Positions 1-11,601 of a stretch of 26,365 nucleotides of DNA are shown in pieces. The DNA lies in the NCBI GenBank assembly GCA_001179505.1, contig CDMY01000553.1, forward strand, positions 265,021-291,385, given 5' to 3'. The notes below the pieces were generated by a model. That model saw only the letters and a list, made by a program, of their open reading frames with translations, searched no databases and was not told the DNA's origin. The translations under genes and the position numbers were made by a program. Positions within the stretch are counted from its first letter, which is position 1; every line of letters begins with the position of its first letter. Origin of the DNA: Vitrella brassicaformis. Taxonomy: Eukaryota; Sar; Vitrellaceae.

Positions 1-133
1 GGAGCTGTCTATAGTTCGCCAACTCGCTGTGTGGGTGCTGGTATTGTGTGTCATTGTCAGGTTTTGCGAGAGTAGCGAGAAACAGAACTGGTTTGTTTCG
101 CAGGAGGATCCCTTAATGTCCCTTCATAATTAC

Positions 134-601
134 CCTGTAAGTGTGCCCTTTCATGAAGGATGCGCTTGACCTCTTGAACCCTGACGAAATCGTTGGTGTA
201 GCTGTCGAGGCCTGCGTCACACAACACACACACATATGTGCTCGTGCAGAACACGCAGCGCAGTCACCCTTACACTGCTTGATGGTGCGGTACATGTTCT
301 GCCGGTCCTTCATCAGCTCCGTCATGTTGAGCTTGGTGAGGGACACGGTTCCTGAGCAGAGCTCGGGGAGCGGGGGCGGGTCGCCGCCTGTCCTCTTGCC
401 GAGGAACCAGGTTGGGTCGATGGGCATGGCGGTGACGGGCTTCAGCAGCACACAGCGGCTCTCTCGCCTTTCAGCTTCTCTCTTCAGGAGCAGCTCCTTC
501 TCCTCCTCACTTCCGCCTTCTTCTCCCTTTCCCTGCGAGCCTGAAAGCTCGCAGCGACGAGGTGGGATTTCTGCGATTCCCTGCCAATTCACGGCCGTCA
601 T
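134..601 (-). CDS. Partial coiled-coil family protein (left-edge copy)
   Basis: I do not recognise a named family, but this is clearly a paralogue of the cluster at 15.7-20.5 kb. Exon 1 (601-274) starts at an ATG and holds a charged Glu/Lys-rich stretch, then the shared block VLLKPVTAMPIDPTWFLGKR and an exon end reading NMYRTIKQ. A 62-nt GT-AG intron (273-212) joins to exon 2 (211-134), encoding CLDSYTNDFVRVQEVKRIL and ending at a GTAATT donor, as in the copy at 18.5 kb. Later exons of the family (WRESTEN-type coil, NRQLKE coil) are not found to the left, so the gene is either cut by the window edge or truncated. A longer open frame reaches an upstream ATG at 685, which would overlap the divergent kinase gene. 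The function is unknown; the heptad-like charge pattern suggests a coiled coil. Confidence 0.5.
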
Positions 602-605
602 AGGG

Positions 606-2871
606 ATGGCGGCAGCGGCCGCGCAACCGGCAATGAACGTTGCTGACTCTCGGCTGCTGGAGAGATTCGATGTGGGGCACGTCATCTTCCAGGGCGGGTA
701 TGTAGGTGGATGGTGAATGAATGCAGAGAGAGCAACGCACGCGGACGCTGCGATGCACCTGCGTGGTTTGGATGTCTGTATGAGCAGGTTTGCTCAGGTG
801 GCCACTGCGACGGACAGGGCGTCGGGCACACGCTGCGCCTGCAAAAAGATCAGCAAAGCACTGCACGAGTGAGCGAGATCACAGCGTCTGCTTCCTTCCC
901 TGCTCGCTTGATTCATTTCATTCATTCATTCATTCATTCACTCAGGTCGTTTGTCGGTCAGCGCGCCACCCAGCGGACGCTGGAGGTCTATGAGATGCTC
1001 AAGCTGGCAAATCATCCCAACACCGTCGAGATATACTACGCCTCTGCCGATGCCCAGAGCACCTACGTGGTCATGCCATGGTTGGAACTACAAAGCCCTC
1101 TGTTTGGCGCTTCTCCGTTGACTTGGCTAACGTGCTCTTGCTTTGGTCGCAGGATTCATGGAGAGAACCTACTGCAGTACAGCTACACGCGACACCCGCT
1201 GCCACGCGAACAGATCGCGACGATCATGGAGGGCGTGTTCGAGGCACTGAAACACCTACACGACAACAACGTGAGCGAATGGGGGGCGCATGGGCGACAC
1301 ATCATGGCTCGTGTCAGTGTGCTGTCTTGGTGTGTGCCTGTGTGCTGCAGTTGGTGCACCGTGACATCAAGGAGGACAATCTGATTGTCACTCGTGACGC
1401 CAGCGGCAACGTGTGTGTGGTTCTCGTCGACTTCGACCTGTGTGTGAGTGTACGCGACGCCGAGCACCTGCGGGAGCCCCCTGGCCATTTCCCGCATATG
1501 GTGGGCGGGCAACGGACGACCACACGTAGCGAGATTCAGTTCATGCCTTGACGTGTTTATCTTCAGGCTCCGGAGACCATCGTCGCCTCGCATTTCTCGT
1601 CGGCCAGTGACATGTGGGACGCTGGGGTGATCATGTGAGTGACAGATAGACAAACGGAGACGACACCGCACTTTGTTATTATCCTTCCTTGGTTGTCGTG
1701 TTGGTTGGCTGGGGTGTGTGCTGTGCAGGTATCGGGTGTTGATGAATCGCTTTCCGTTTGAGGTCGCCGGGCTGAGCCGCGGTGACGCACTGCAGAAGAT
1801 CGAGAAGGTGATTGATTGAGGCAACGGCACCGCACCGCACCACACACGAACTCTGTGCATCGTCATCTTTACCTGCGTGGTGCCTCTCTCTCTCAGGGCT
1901 ACACCATCGACGCACTCATGCAGCAGGACCACGAGGCCTGCGATCTCATCCATCGCCTACTCGCCGAACATCCGTATCATCGCATCACTGGTCAGCAGCA
2001 GAATGTGCATAACCAACACACATAGTCGCACTCACACCTTCCCCTCCTTGCATGTGTCATCCATCCATCAGCGGACGACGCGTTACACCGCCCATTTGTG
2101 AGTCAGGGCGTGCTCCCCGCTCCCAATCCCGCACCCATGCCACCCAACCCGCCCACCCGTCCCCCCGAGAACCGGCCGATCGACGCGTCGGCGCTGGCAC
2201 GACGTGGCCTGCAGTTGCAGCCAGGAGTGCGGGTCCATTTGCCCCACGGCAACGGTTCATCTGCCGCCCCCCACCCCCCACCCGCCCCATCTGCACACAT
2301 CAGCCATGCTGCTGCCCCCGCACAGAACCGAGGCGTTGGCCGCGACCCCTCACCGCCCGAGCCAGCAAGAATACCGCCCGAGCAAGAACACCAGCACGAG
2401 CAGCAGCCGGGCCCCATCATCGGCGGCCTCCTGGAGGAGGGCACAGGAGGCGAGCGGGTCGGGGGAGAGGGCGGCAGTGGGAGAGGCGAGGGCGGGGTCG
2501 TGGGAAGCCAACAGCAGATGGGCGTTGGTGGAGCGGCTCAGGGGGAGGGGGGCAGTGTGTGCGGTGTTGAGAGGGAGGGGGAGGAGGAGAAGGAGGAGGT
2601 GATCATAAGGCGGGATTGGGAGGGGACGGACGAGGACGACCTGTCGGTGACTGCGGGGATGAGGGTGAAGATCATCTATCGCGACGGGCGCGGGATGATA
2701 TACGGAAATATCGTCCAGCAGGACGGCACTGCTGACCCCCGGCCCGAGTCATCCGGATGGTTCCCTGACAGACTCACCCACGCTCCCCCGCCCGCACCCG
2801 CGGCTGTTGCCGAGAGGGCGGCCCAGCCAGCCGTCAACAGAGCCGATGACGGTGGCTGGGGCAGCACGTGA
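606..2871 (+). CDS. Protein kinase with C-terminal SH3 domain
   Basis: Nine exons: 606-697, 788-868, 946-1080, 1153-1270, 1351-1500, 1567-1634, 1729-1807, 1897-1990, 2072-2871. Phases close to 538 residues. The kinase domain spans about residues 20-245: glycine loop GHVIFQGGFAQVA, ATP-binding Lys in CACKKI (~50), catalytic loop HRDIKEDN (~145-152), metal motif DFD instead of DFG (~169-171), HMAPE (~191-195), SDMWDAGVI, and RITADDALHRPF at the end. Exon 5 must end at 1500 so that the activation segment joins MAPE correctly. A long Pro/Gly/Glu-rich linker follows. Residues ~448-510 match an SH3 fold: RRDWEGTDEDDLSVTAG near the start and SSGWFPDRL at the end. It is probably a cytosolic Ser/Thr signalling kinase; activity is plausible but DFD is atypical. 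The ATG at 606 is the best start; 633 is an alternative. Confidence 0.9.
903..944. repeat. ATTC microsatellite inside a kinase intron
   Basis: A run of imperfect ATTC units fills the 3' half of kinase intron 2, immediately before its CAG acceptor at 943-945. Confidence 0.85.
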
Positions 2872-3249
2872 GACGTCGGATAAGTGGTGGGTGGTGGAGG
2901 CCGGCGGCCGTGGGTGTGTTGCGTGTGTGGGTGTGCATCGATCAGTGTGTGTGTCCGTGCGTGAGTGTCGTGTGCTGTGCATAGCTGGTGTAGATGGCCC
3001 TCTGGGCCGGGTGTGGTGTGTGTGGGGCCCTCTCTGTGTGTGCCTGCATGCCAGACTCAAGATCATGCGGTTCATGAATCGATGTACAGCCTTCACATTG
3101 GACATGGCGTCCGTCAGTGACCGTCTTCCACCACACACAGACCACACGGACATCTGCACACTGCACACCTGCCCTACCACCCAATTAGCCCCCATCCATC
3201 CATGTGTGTGCTGCGGTGTCTGTCCACTCCACCCACGGTCATCAATCCA
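2872..3249. other. Convergent intergenic spacer
   Basis: This lies between the stop codons of the kinase (+) and the Clp-like gene (-). It is rich in TGTG tracts on the plus strand in its left half and CACA/CCATCC in its right half. I see no convincing coding exon or RNA gene. It presumably holds both 3' UTRs and polyadenylation signals. Confidence 0.6.
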
Positions 3250-4752
3250 TCACTCCGTCCTCATGAATGACCCGTACAAGGTGAACCAGATGATGACCGC
3301 AATGAGAAGCGCAACGCATATGTAGAGCAGTATCTCGAACAGCTGGTACAGCCTCCTCCCCAGCGGGTTGCCCTCGTTGATGAACTCCTCATACTCCTCC
3401 ACGCTGGCCTTGCCGCCGTGCCACGCCGTGCGGTACTTGACCACCACGTGCTTCTTCAGGTCCGCCATCACAGGGAGGAATATGTCGTTCTTCTTGCCCG
3501 CCAGAGACACCTGGAAGTCCTCCATCGACGTGACGCCCACACACTTGACCTTGCCCGTCTTGATCATGGGACCCAGGATGGCGGCCACAGCCACCAGCCC
3601 GGCATTCCTCTCCTTCTTGCCGCCATCCGCAGAGAAGAAGACCTTCTGCAGGTCGTCGATGAAGACGATCGGCCCTCGGTAGACCACACCGGGCATGACG
3701 TGGTCTGTGGCGTCACGGAGGGTCTTGCGGATCTCTTCGGTGAGCTTCAGTCGCATGTGCATCTCTGTGGATGGGTCACGCTTCATCAGCTGGATCAACA
3801 CATCGATGTCCGATGCGAAGCGGTCCAGGTCGAAGATGACCACCTGACGACCTGAACACACACACACAGGGAGATGACTACACACACACAGAGGAGAAAT
3901 GCCCGGCTCTGCTAGGCTCTTGCTGCCTACCGTTGAGCTGTTTGTGAGTGGTGCCTGACACCACCCTCTGTGTGATGCTCTCCATGATCAGTCGGGCCAC
4001 AAATGCCGACCTCTCGGCGACTTGCTTGGTGCCGGGCGGCGCTTGTGGAACCAGCAGCGGCACCCTCTTGCTGCACACACACATCCACACACACATCCAC
4101 ATCCACGTCAGCCGTTCCCTCTTGCTGCCGCTGCAGTGTGTGTGTGTGTGTGTGTGTGCGTGTGTGTGTGTGTCCGTACGTCTTGCAGAGTGTGTTGACG
4201 ACCTTCTGGACCTCCTCCTCCCTGCCCTTGAGCAGCCGTCGTTTGTGGTCCCACTCCTTCATCTCGTCGCGGGTGAGGCAGGTGGGGTACCTCGCGATGG
4301 CCCAGATCGTGATGTCCGTGCAGTAGTTCCAAAACGCCAAAGGCGACCGCTCCGGCGGCTCGGGGGCAGGAACCACCTGCACACACACGCACACATACGG
4401 AGATCAACAAGAGAGCAGGTGCGACGTGACTGCAAGAAGGCATCACTGCATGCCGTCTGCCTCTGTATCTCACCTCCGTGCCGTCTTCTCCCCTGCTGAG
4501 CGCGTCATCTCGACTCTTTGCGAGTGCATCTTGCTTGATGATCTTCAAGCTCCTGCCATCGCCCTGCACCAGACCGGCATCTGCTGGAGAGTGCCTCAAG
4601 GATGGCGGCAGAGGGCTCTCGGAAGGCTTCTTGCCTTGCGTCGTGGACGAGAAAGGCCGCACTGGGCTCAGAGTGATGGCTGGCGGGCAGGGGAGGGGAA
4701 GAATGAAGGCCGACCGAGTGCAGGCACGGACCAGAGGCATCCGCATCGCCAT
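3250..4752 (-). CDS. Clp/Hsp100-like AAA protein, degenerate P-loop, C-terminal membrane anchor
   Basis: Four exons (4752-4474, 4376-4180, 4070-3931, 3851-3250) close to 405 residues. The N-terminus (MAMRMPLVRACTRSAF, then Pro/Ser-rich sequence without acids) looks like an organellar transit peptide. GREEEVQKVVNTL (~143) matches the start of the first AAA module of ClpB/ClpC. The Walker A position reads LLVPQAPPGTKQV rather than GxPGxGKT, so the P-loop is degenerate. Walker B is IVFIDDLQKVF (~267), with Asp at the catalytic Glu position. KCVGVTSMEDFQ matches the sensor-1 strand. Near the C-terminus FEILLYICVALLIAVIIWF is a good transmembrane helix, followed by a short tail. The second AAA module and M-domain are absent. 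ATP hydrolysis seems unlikely; a scaffold or adaptor in a plastid or mitochondrial membrane is the inference. It is divergent to the glycosyltransferase gene, 64 bp away. Confidence 0.8.
4137..4172. repeat. (TG)n microsatellite in an intron
   Basis: A near-perfect TG tract on the plus strand (CA on the coding strand) lies at the 5' side of intron 2 of the Clp-like gene. Confidence 0.9.
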
Positions 4753-4816
4753 TTTTGCGCGCGACTTCCCTGCGAGCTAGCCCGCCCGGAGAAGAGGTAA
4801 ATGTCGGAGCGAGGAG
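4753..4816. promoter_or_regulatory. Short divergent spacer, putative shared promoter
   Basis: Only 64 bp separate the start codons of the Clp-like gene (-) and the glycosyltransferase (+). Any core promoter must lie here or within the neighbouring coding sequence. I see no clear TATA box. Another ATG at 4801 is out of frame with the chosen glycosyltransferase start. Confidence 0.4.
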
Positions 4817-6977
4817 ATGCCTTGGTGGTCCAAATGGCATCCGTTCCAAGTGGACAGGCCCTTCAAATGGTGGCTGGTCCGGGTGTTGATCGTCACTTTC
4901 GCCCTGACCATCTTGAACATCGTGCTCGTCCTCCGCCGCACAGACATATACCTCCCAACCCACAGCCTTCGACAGCCACACAGAGAAGCCGCCGGGCGTG
5001 CACATCGACTTCGGCAGCCGCCGCAGCTGGCCGCGGACGTGTCTGCACTGAAGCATGAAGTCGTGTACCCGGGGGGCGGCAATGAGTCCGATTTGCTGTG
5101 GCAGTACCGCCAGATGTGGCCGTCGGAACGGTGGCTGGAGCGGCATGTCAAGCCATTCACGCAGCCGCCCATTCGCCTTAACATCAGCCATGAGCTGGTC
5201 CGCCTTCTCGACACACCAGCGACGACGAAGGTCTCAGCTCCCTTCCTGGCCATCATCATTCCGACCGTGCCGCGGGGGAATGGCACCGACTACCTCAACC
5301 CGACACTCGCAGCACTGATCCAGCAGCTGGATGGATCATCAGCAGGCGGACTGTCGTCTCTTTCTTCCGACGATACGAGGGCTCTCGGTGCGCTGAAGAG
5401 GCGCGTCGGTGTGTTGGTGTATCATGCCTTTGAGGAGGGCAGGGCGGCGATGCCGCACGCCGCTCTCGACAAGGCAGAAGAGACATACCGCCGTGATCGG
5501 CGAGTGAAGATTGTGAGGGAGGGGCATGATTACGTCGGTGCGCCGTGCTCACCAGCAGCAGGTGCGTCAGCACACACACGTCCCCTTCCCCACAGCCCCA
5601 GTCATAGATAGACTGCTTCCTGCGTCTTGCAGGTCGTCGTGACGAAGGCCAGACACCTCCCGGCCCCACAACCCGCCGCCATACGTGTGATGTGATCCAT
5701 CTGTTCAAGACGGCCCTGCACGAGTTTTCGTTGACGCCGTATTTCCTGCTGATGGAGGACGACTTCGTCGTGTGTGCGGGGGGCGTGCTGGCCCTGCTGT
5801 GGGCCATGCTCAAGGCGACCAGGTACTTTGGCCAATGGAGCGCCCTCAGAGTCAGTCTCGGTGAGCTCACAAGCGACCCGCCCGGCCACCCATTCTGTCT
5901 GCAGATGTGCTCGTGGTCTATGTCTGTCTGGTTCTGTCGTCTGTCAGGCCTTAATGGTCTTGTGTTGAAGCGTGCGGACATCCCCCTGCTGTCGCATTTT
6001 CTCTACAGCAACGGCATGGCCCTTCCTGTGGACCTGCTCGTCAACTACTGGCTGAGCAAGAGACGCGTGCCGAGTGCAACGGCAGGAGGAGGAGGCACAG
6101 GCACAGATGGACGGCTCAGGCAGTCATCGGCGGCGTACTTGCGTGACCGGATCCCGCTGGTGTATCGGTACAACCTGATGCAGCACATTGGGGACCTTTC
6201 GGCGTACCCAGGTGCGTCCAGACACCCACAACAGTTGCGGAATAATGGCAGGGAGGAGGAAAGTTTGTTTGTGTGTGTCTGTGTCAGGCTATCGCTTCCA
6301 CGAGGCCCGGCCAGGCCTCCGCTGCTATGAGACCATCGGCTCCTACATGGACGTGTTCGAGTCATTCGACCTCTCACGCTGCCCCCAGGATGACATATTC
6401 CCCTGCCACACCACACACCCCATAGCCCCGCTAAAGCACTGGGGGGTAGGGCGTGCAGAGGGCCGTGATCATGGTCATGAGCTGACGCTGGTCGCAGCCA
6501 TGGTGGGTCAGGCGTGTGTCGATGCCTGTAGAGAGCGGGGAGCGGAGTGCGATGCGACTGGCTTTGTCAAGGTGAGAGGGGGACACATGCGCAGAGAGAG
6601 AGAGAGAGACATGAAGTGCGCAGAGTCCCCAAGTGTTTGTTCGCATCGTCAGGCCAACAGTTGTGGTGCTTTGCTGGAGCACTTTCCGTGTGGAGGTGGT
6701 TGCTGGAAGGGCCATGGCCGCGTCAACCCCCTCTACATCGCCACTCAACAGCACCAGCCGAGGACAGCGGATGTGGGCAGGTGGCACGCACCAACCAATG
6801 AGACAGGAAGGTGCGTGTCATTAATGACGCGTGGCGGTGTGTGTGTGTCACGGCTCTGTGTGTGGTGTGGTATGCAGATGTGTGGTTGGTGGTGAGGCGG
6901 ATCGCTCGACGTGTCAGGGCCACCATGAGGGCACACGCCGGCTGTGCCCATGCAGCAGCGGGCCATCCATGGTGTGA
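4817..6977 (+). CDS. Type II membrane glycosyltransferase (MGAT4/PGAP4-like)
   Basis: Six exons (4817-5561, 5633-5860, 5948-6211, 6288-6571, 6653-6810, 6878-6977) close to 592 residues. A short cytosolic N-terminus with Trp and basic residues precedes a signal anchor, LVRVLIVTFALTILNIVLVL (~18-39), typical of Golgi or ER type II enzymes. The luminal domain has an opening strand FLAIIIPTVPRGNGTDYLNP, the acidic metal motif LLMEDDF (~288-293), SALRVSLGLNGLVLKR, a PVDLLVNYWL segment and NLMQHIGDLSAYPGYRF. This order resembles N-acetylglucosaminyltransferase IV and PGAP4-type transferases. The likely role is sugar transfer to N-glycans or GPI anchors. The last three exons add a Cys-rich module (QACVDACRERGAEC, LEHFPCGGGC, GTRRLCPC) like a PAN/apple fold. 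Donor and acceptor specificity cannot be read from sequence. Confidence 0.8.
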
Positions 6978-7706
6978 CTGGCCATGACACACAATGCAAT
7001 CAATCCATCCACATACATGTTCTTGACGACAAGACCGGCATAAAGACGTCCATCGTTGAGCCACTGCGTTGATTCCTTCTCGTCCCATCTCGTCCCATCA
7101 CGGCACGGCACGCACCTCCCTCGACCCTCGATGCATCCCAGATGTGACTCTCTTCTTGCGTCCATCCATCTATCCATCCATCCATCCGTTAGCACAACAA
7201 CTATCATTCTTGGGTGGGATAAAGAGCATGGAGACACACACATGCCACGCACAGACACACTGACTGATAAAACAGCAACACGGCACAGAGCGGACGCGGA
7301 GTGAGTTGGGCGCAAAAAGGCCAGGCCAGGGCGCATGGACGGGTACCACAGACACTGACTGACACGCAACATGGTGGTTGGGTGGGATGTGTGTGTGAGT
7401 GAAGACGTGACGGGCAGAGGACCCCGCACCACACCGCACTTGGCAGGGCAGGGGAAACAAGGCTGATAGCGATACAATACATCCAGGAGCTGCAGCGGGA
7501 GGGCCAAAAACCACCGCCCCAGACACCACACTCTCTCCTTCCCCTTGTCGCCCAGACATCCACATCCACACACACACTCATACTACTCTCGTCCTACCAC
7601 CCTCCCTCCCTCCTGACACCACCCTACTGATGACTAGAAAAGTGTCGCTCGCAACACGACACACGCAGGATGTGACGTTGTCTGGCTGGCTGGCTGGCTG
7701 GCTCGT
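6978..7706. other. Convergent intergenic region without genes
   Basis: About 730 bp between the 3' ends of the glycosyltransferase (+) and lactate dehydrogenase (-). It contains CCAT/ATCC microsatellite (about 7161-7190), CACA-rich stretches and a TGGC repeat (about 7681-7701). The open frames here are low-complexity and lack splice-consistent partners. I see no RNA gene. Confidence 0.6.
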
Positions 7707-9959
<2,253 letters not shown>

Positions 9960-10071
9960 GGGGTTGCGGCGGCCTTGTCCTCGGAGATCTAGCCTAAAAT
10001 CGGGAGAGATCGTCAGCGAGTCGCAAAGCTCGCAATGAGACCAGGAGCCCGCCGTTCTTTCGTTGGTCGTG
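9960..10071. promoter_or_regulatory. Divergent spacer between LDH and the helical-repeat gene
   Basis: 112 bp separate the two start codons. This must hold the 5' UTRs and core promoters of both genes unless the starts lie further out. No TATA-like motif is evident. Confidence 0.4.
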
Positions 10072-11565
10072 ATGAGTACAGAGGAGCGTCCGTTGGCGGT
10101 GGCACCACGCACCAACAGCATCGATGAGTTCATCAAGCAGGTCAAGGCCCGGGGCGCCAAGTACAAACCCGAGGGGCTGGAGTTGGTCGAGGCCCTCATC
10201 GCCAGCCAGGACGACCAGGCGGCATTTGACAACTGCCTCATGCAGCTGGAGTGGCATGTCACCGGCATCGGGGCGGCGCAGGATCAGCAGCGGGCCTATG
10301 ATTTGACGGCGGTGATGGTGAATCGCAAGGCGTTGAGGGTGCTGATTGAGGCCATGAGGGCGCCCAAGACGCCCGAGAGCCAAGTACATGCTTCAAAGTG
10401 AGAAGGAGAGAGCGAAGAGGGTGCCTGGAGACGGCCGTTTGTTCATTGCTCTGTCTGTGTGGTTGTGTGTTGGAATGTGTGTATCGTGTGGTGCAGCATC
10501 GTAGAGGCGTTGTGTCGGTTGAGCCACCCCTCCTTCATCCTCACCTACTCGGGCACCCTCGACCCCCCTGACGTAGCCGTAAGCCGAGCCAAACAAAAGC
10601 AGAGAGAAGAAAGAACTCTCTCATCTCTCCTCTCTCTCACCTCATTGTAGGGTTACTTCGCCTGCATCAATCGCATCCCGCTGCACCCCACCGACAAGGT
10701 CTACAAGCCCCACACCCTCGCCGAGCACGTCACACGAGCTCGGTTCCGGCTGCTGTGGGCGGCTGGCAAGGTGAGCGCCGAGGGGGCCTCCATATGGCGG
10801 GGCACCGACATCGACTTCCGCGACTACATCTTGACCCACTACCCCGAAGTGGTCCCCGAGTGTATGGGCATCGTGGGGTCGCCGGGCCACATGGCCGGGG
10901 AAGCGGCCTTGGACTTCTTGGGGGTCCTGATGATCAAGGATGCCTGGCCGTCGGTCATGCCGGTTTCCGGTGAGTATAAGGAAGGGGTGGAGAGATGCAT
11001 GTGGAGAGACCTCTCTCTCTTTGTGTGTGTGTGTGTCTGTTGTGTGTGTATGTGTGTTTATGGGATGCAGTTGTGATGGGCATGACCACTGGATTGGTGG
11101 ACGGGGCCATCGGAAGGGCATGCTTCATCGAGCAGCAGCTCCAGCAACTCAGAAGCAGCTGCAGCACCAGCAGCAGCGTTGGGAGTGGTGGGGGTGAGGA
11201 TGCCGCCGCCGGGCAGCCCACCAAGGCGAGTACCTCCAGCACCGCCATCACCACCGCCACCACCAGCAGCACCACCAGCAGTGAGGTGGTCTTGGATGAG
11301 TCCAAGTACGTCGGCCTGGTGCACACGCTCGACCTGGCCAGCTGGATGGAGAGCAACCTGCGCAGGGCACTGGAGAAAAGTAGGCCAGCCGCAGGCAGCA
11401 CAGGGGGGAGTGGTGGGTGGCTCGTCCATCAAAAGAGGCACCAGCAATGTGTCACATGGATACTATGAGTCCTTTCCATCTCCCCTCCCCCCAATTGAGC
11501 ATGGCTGTCAGTGCGCAAGGACGACTTTGAGGAAGTCTACCACGCGGCCGTCAAGGTGACACACA

Positions 11566-11601
<36 letters not shown>

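Noticed and set aside
141-716. Long plus-strand open frame over the left-edge coiled-coil copy
   Set aside because: It is antisense to exons with paralogues elsewhere in the window. Only its last part (from the ATG at 606) belongs to the kinase.
1444-1566. Kinase intron running from GTGAGT after DFDLC to the acceptor before APE
   Set aside because: This would delete the activation segment. Using the donor at 1501 restores a normal-length segment ending HMAPE with correct phase.
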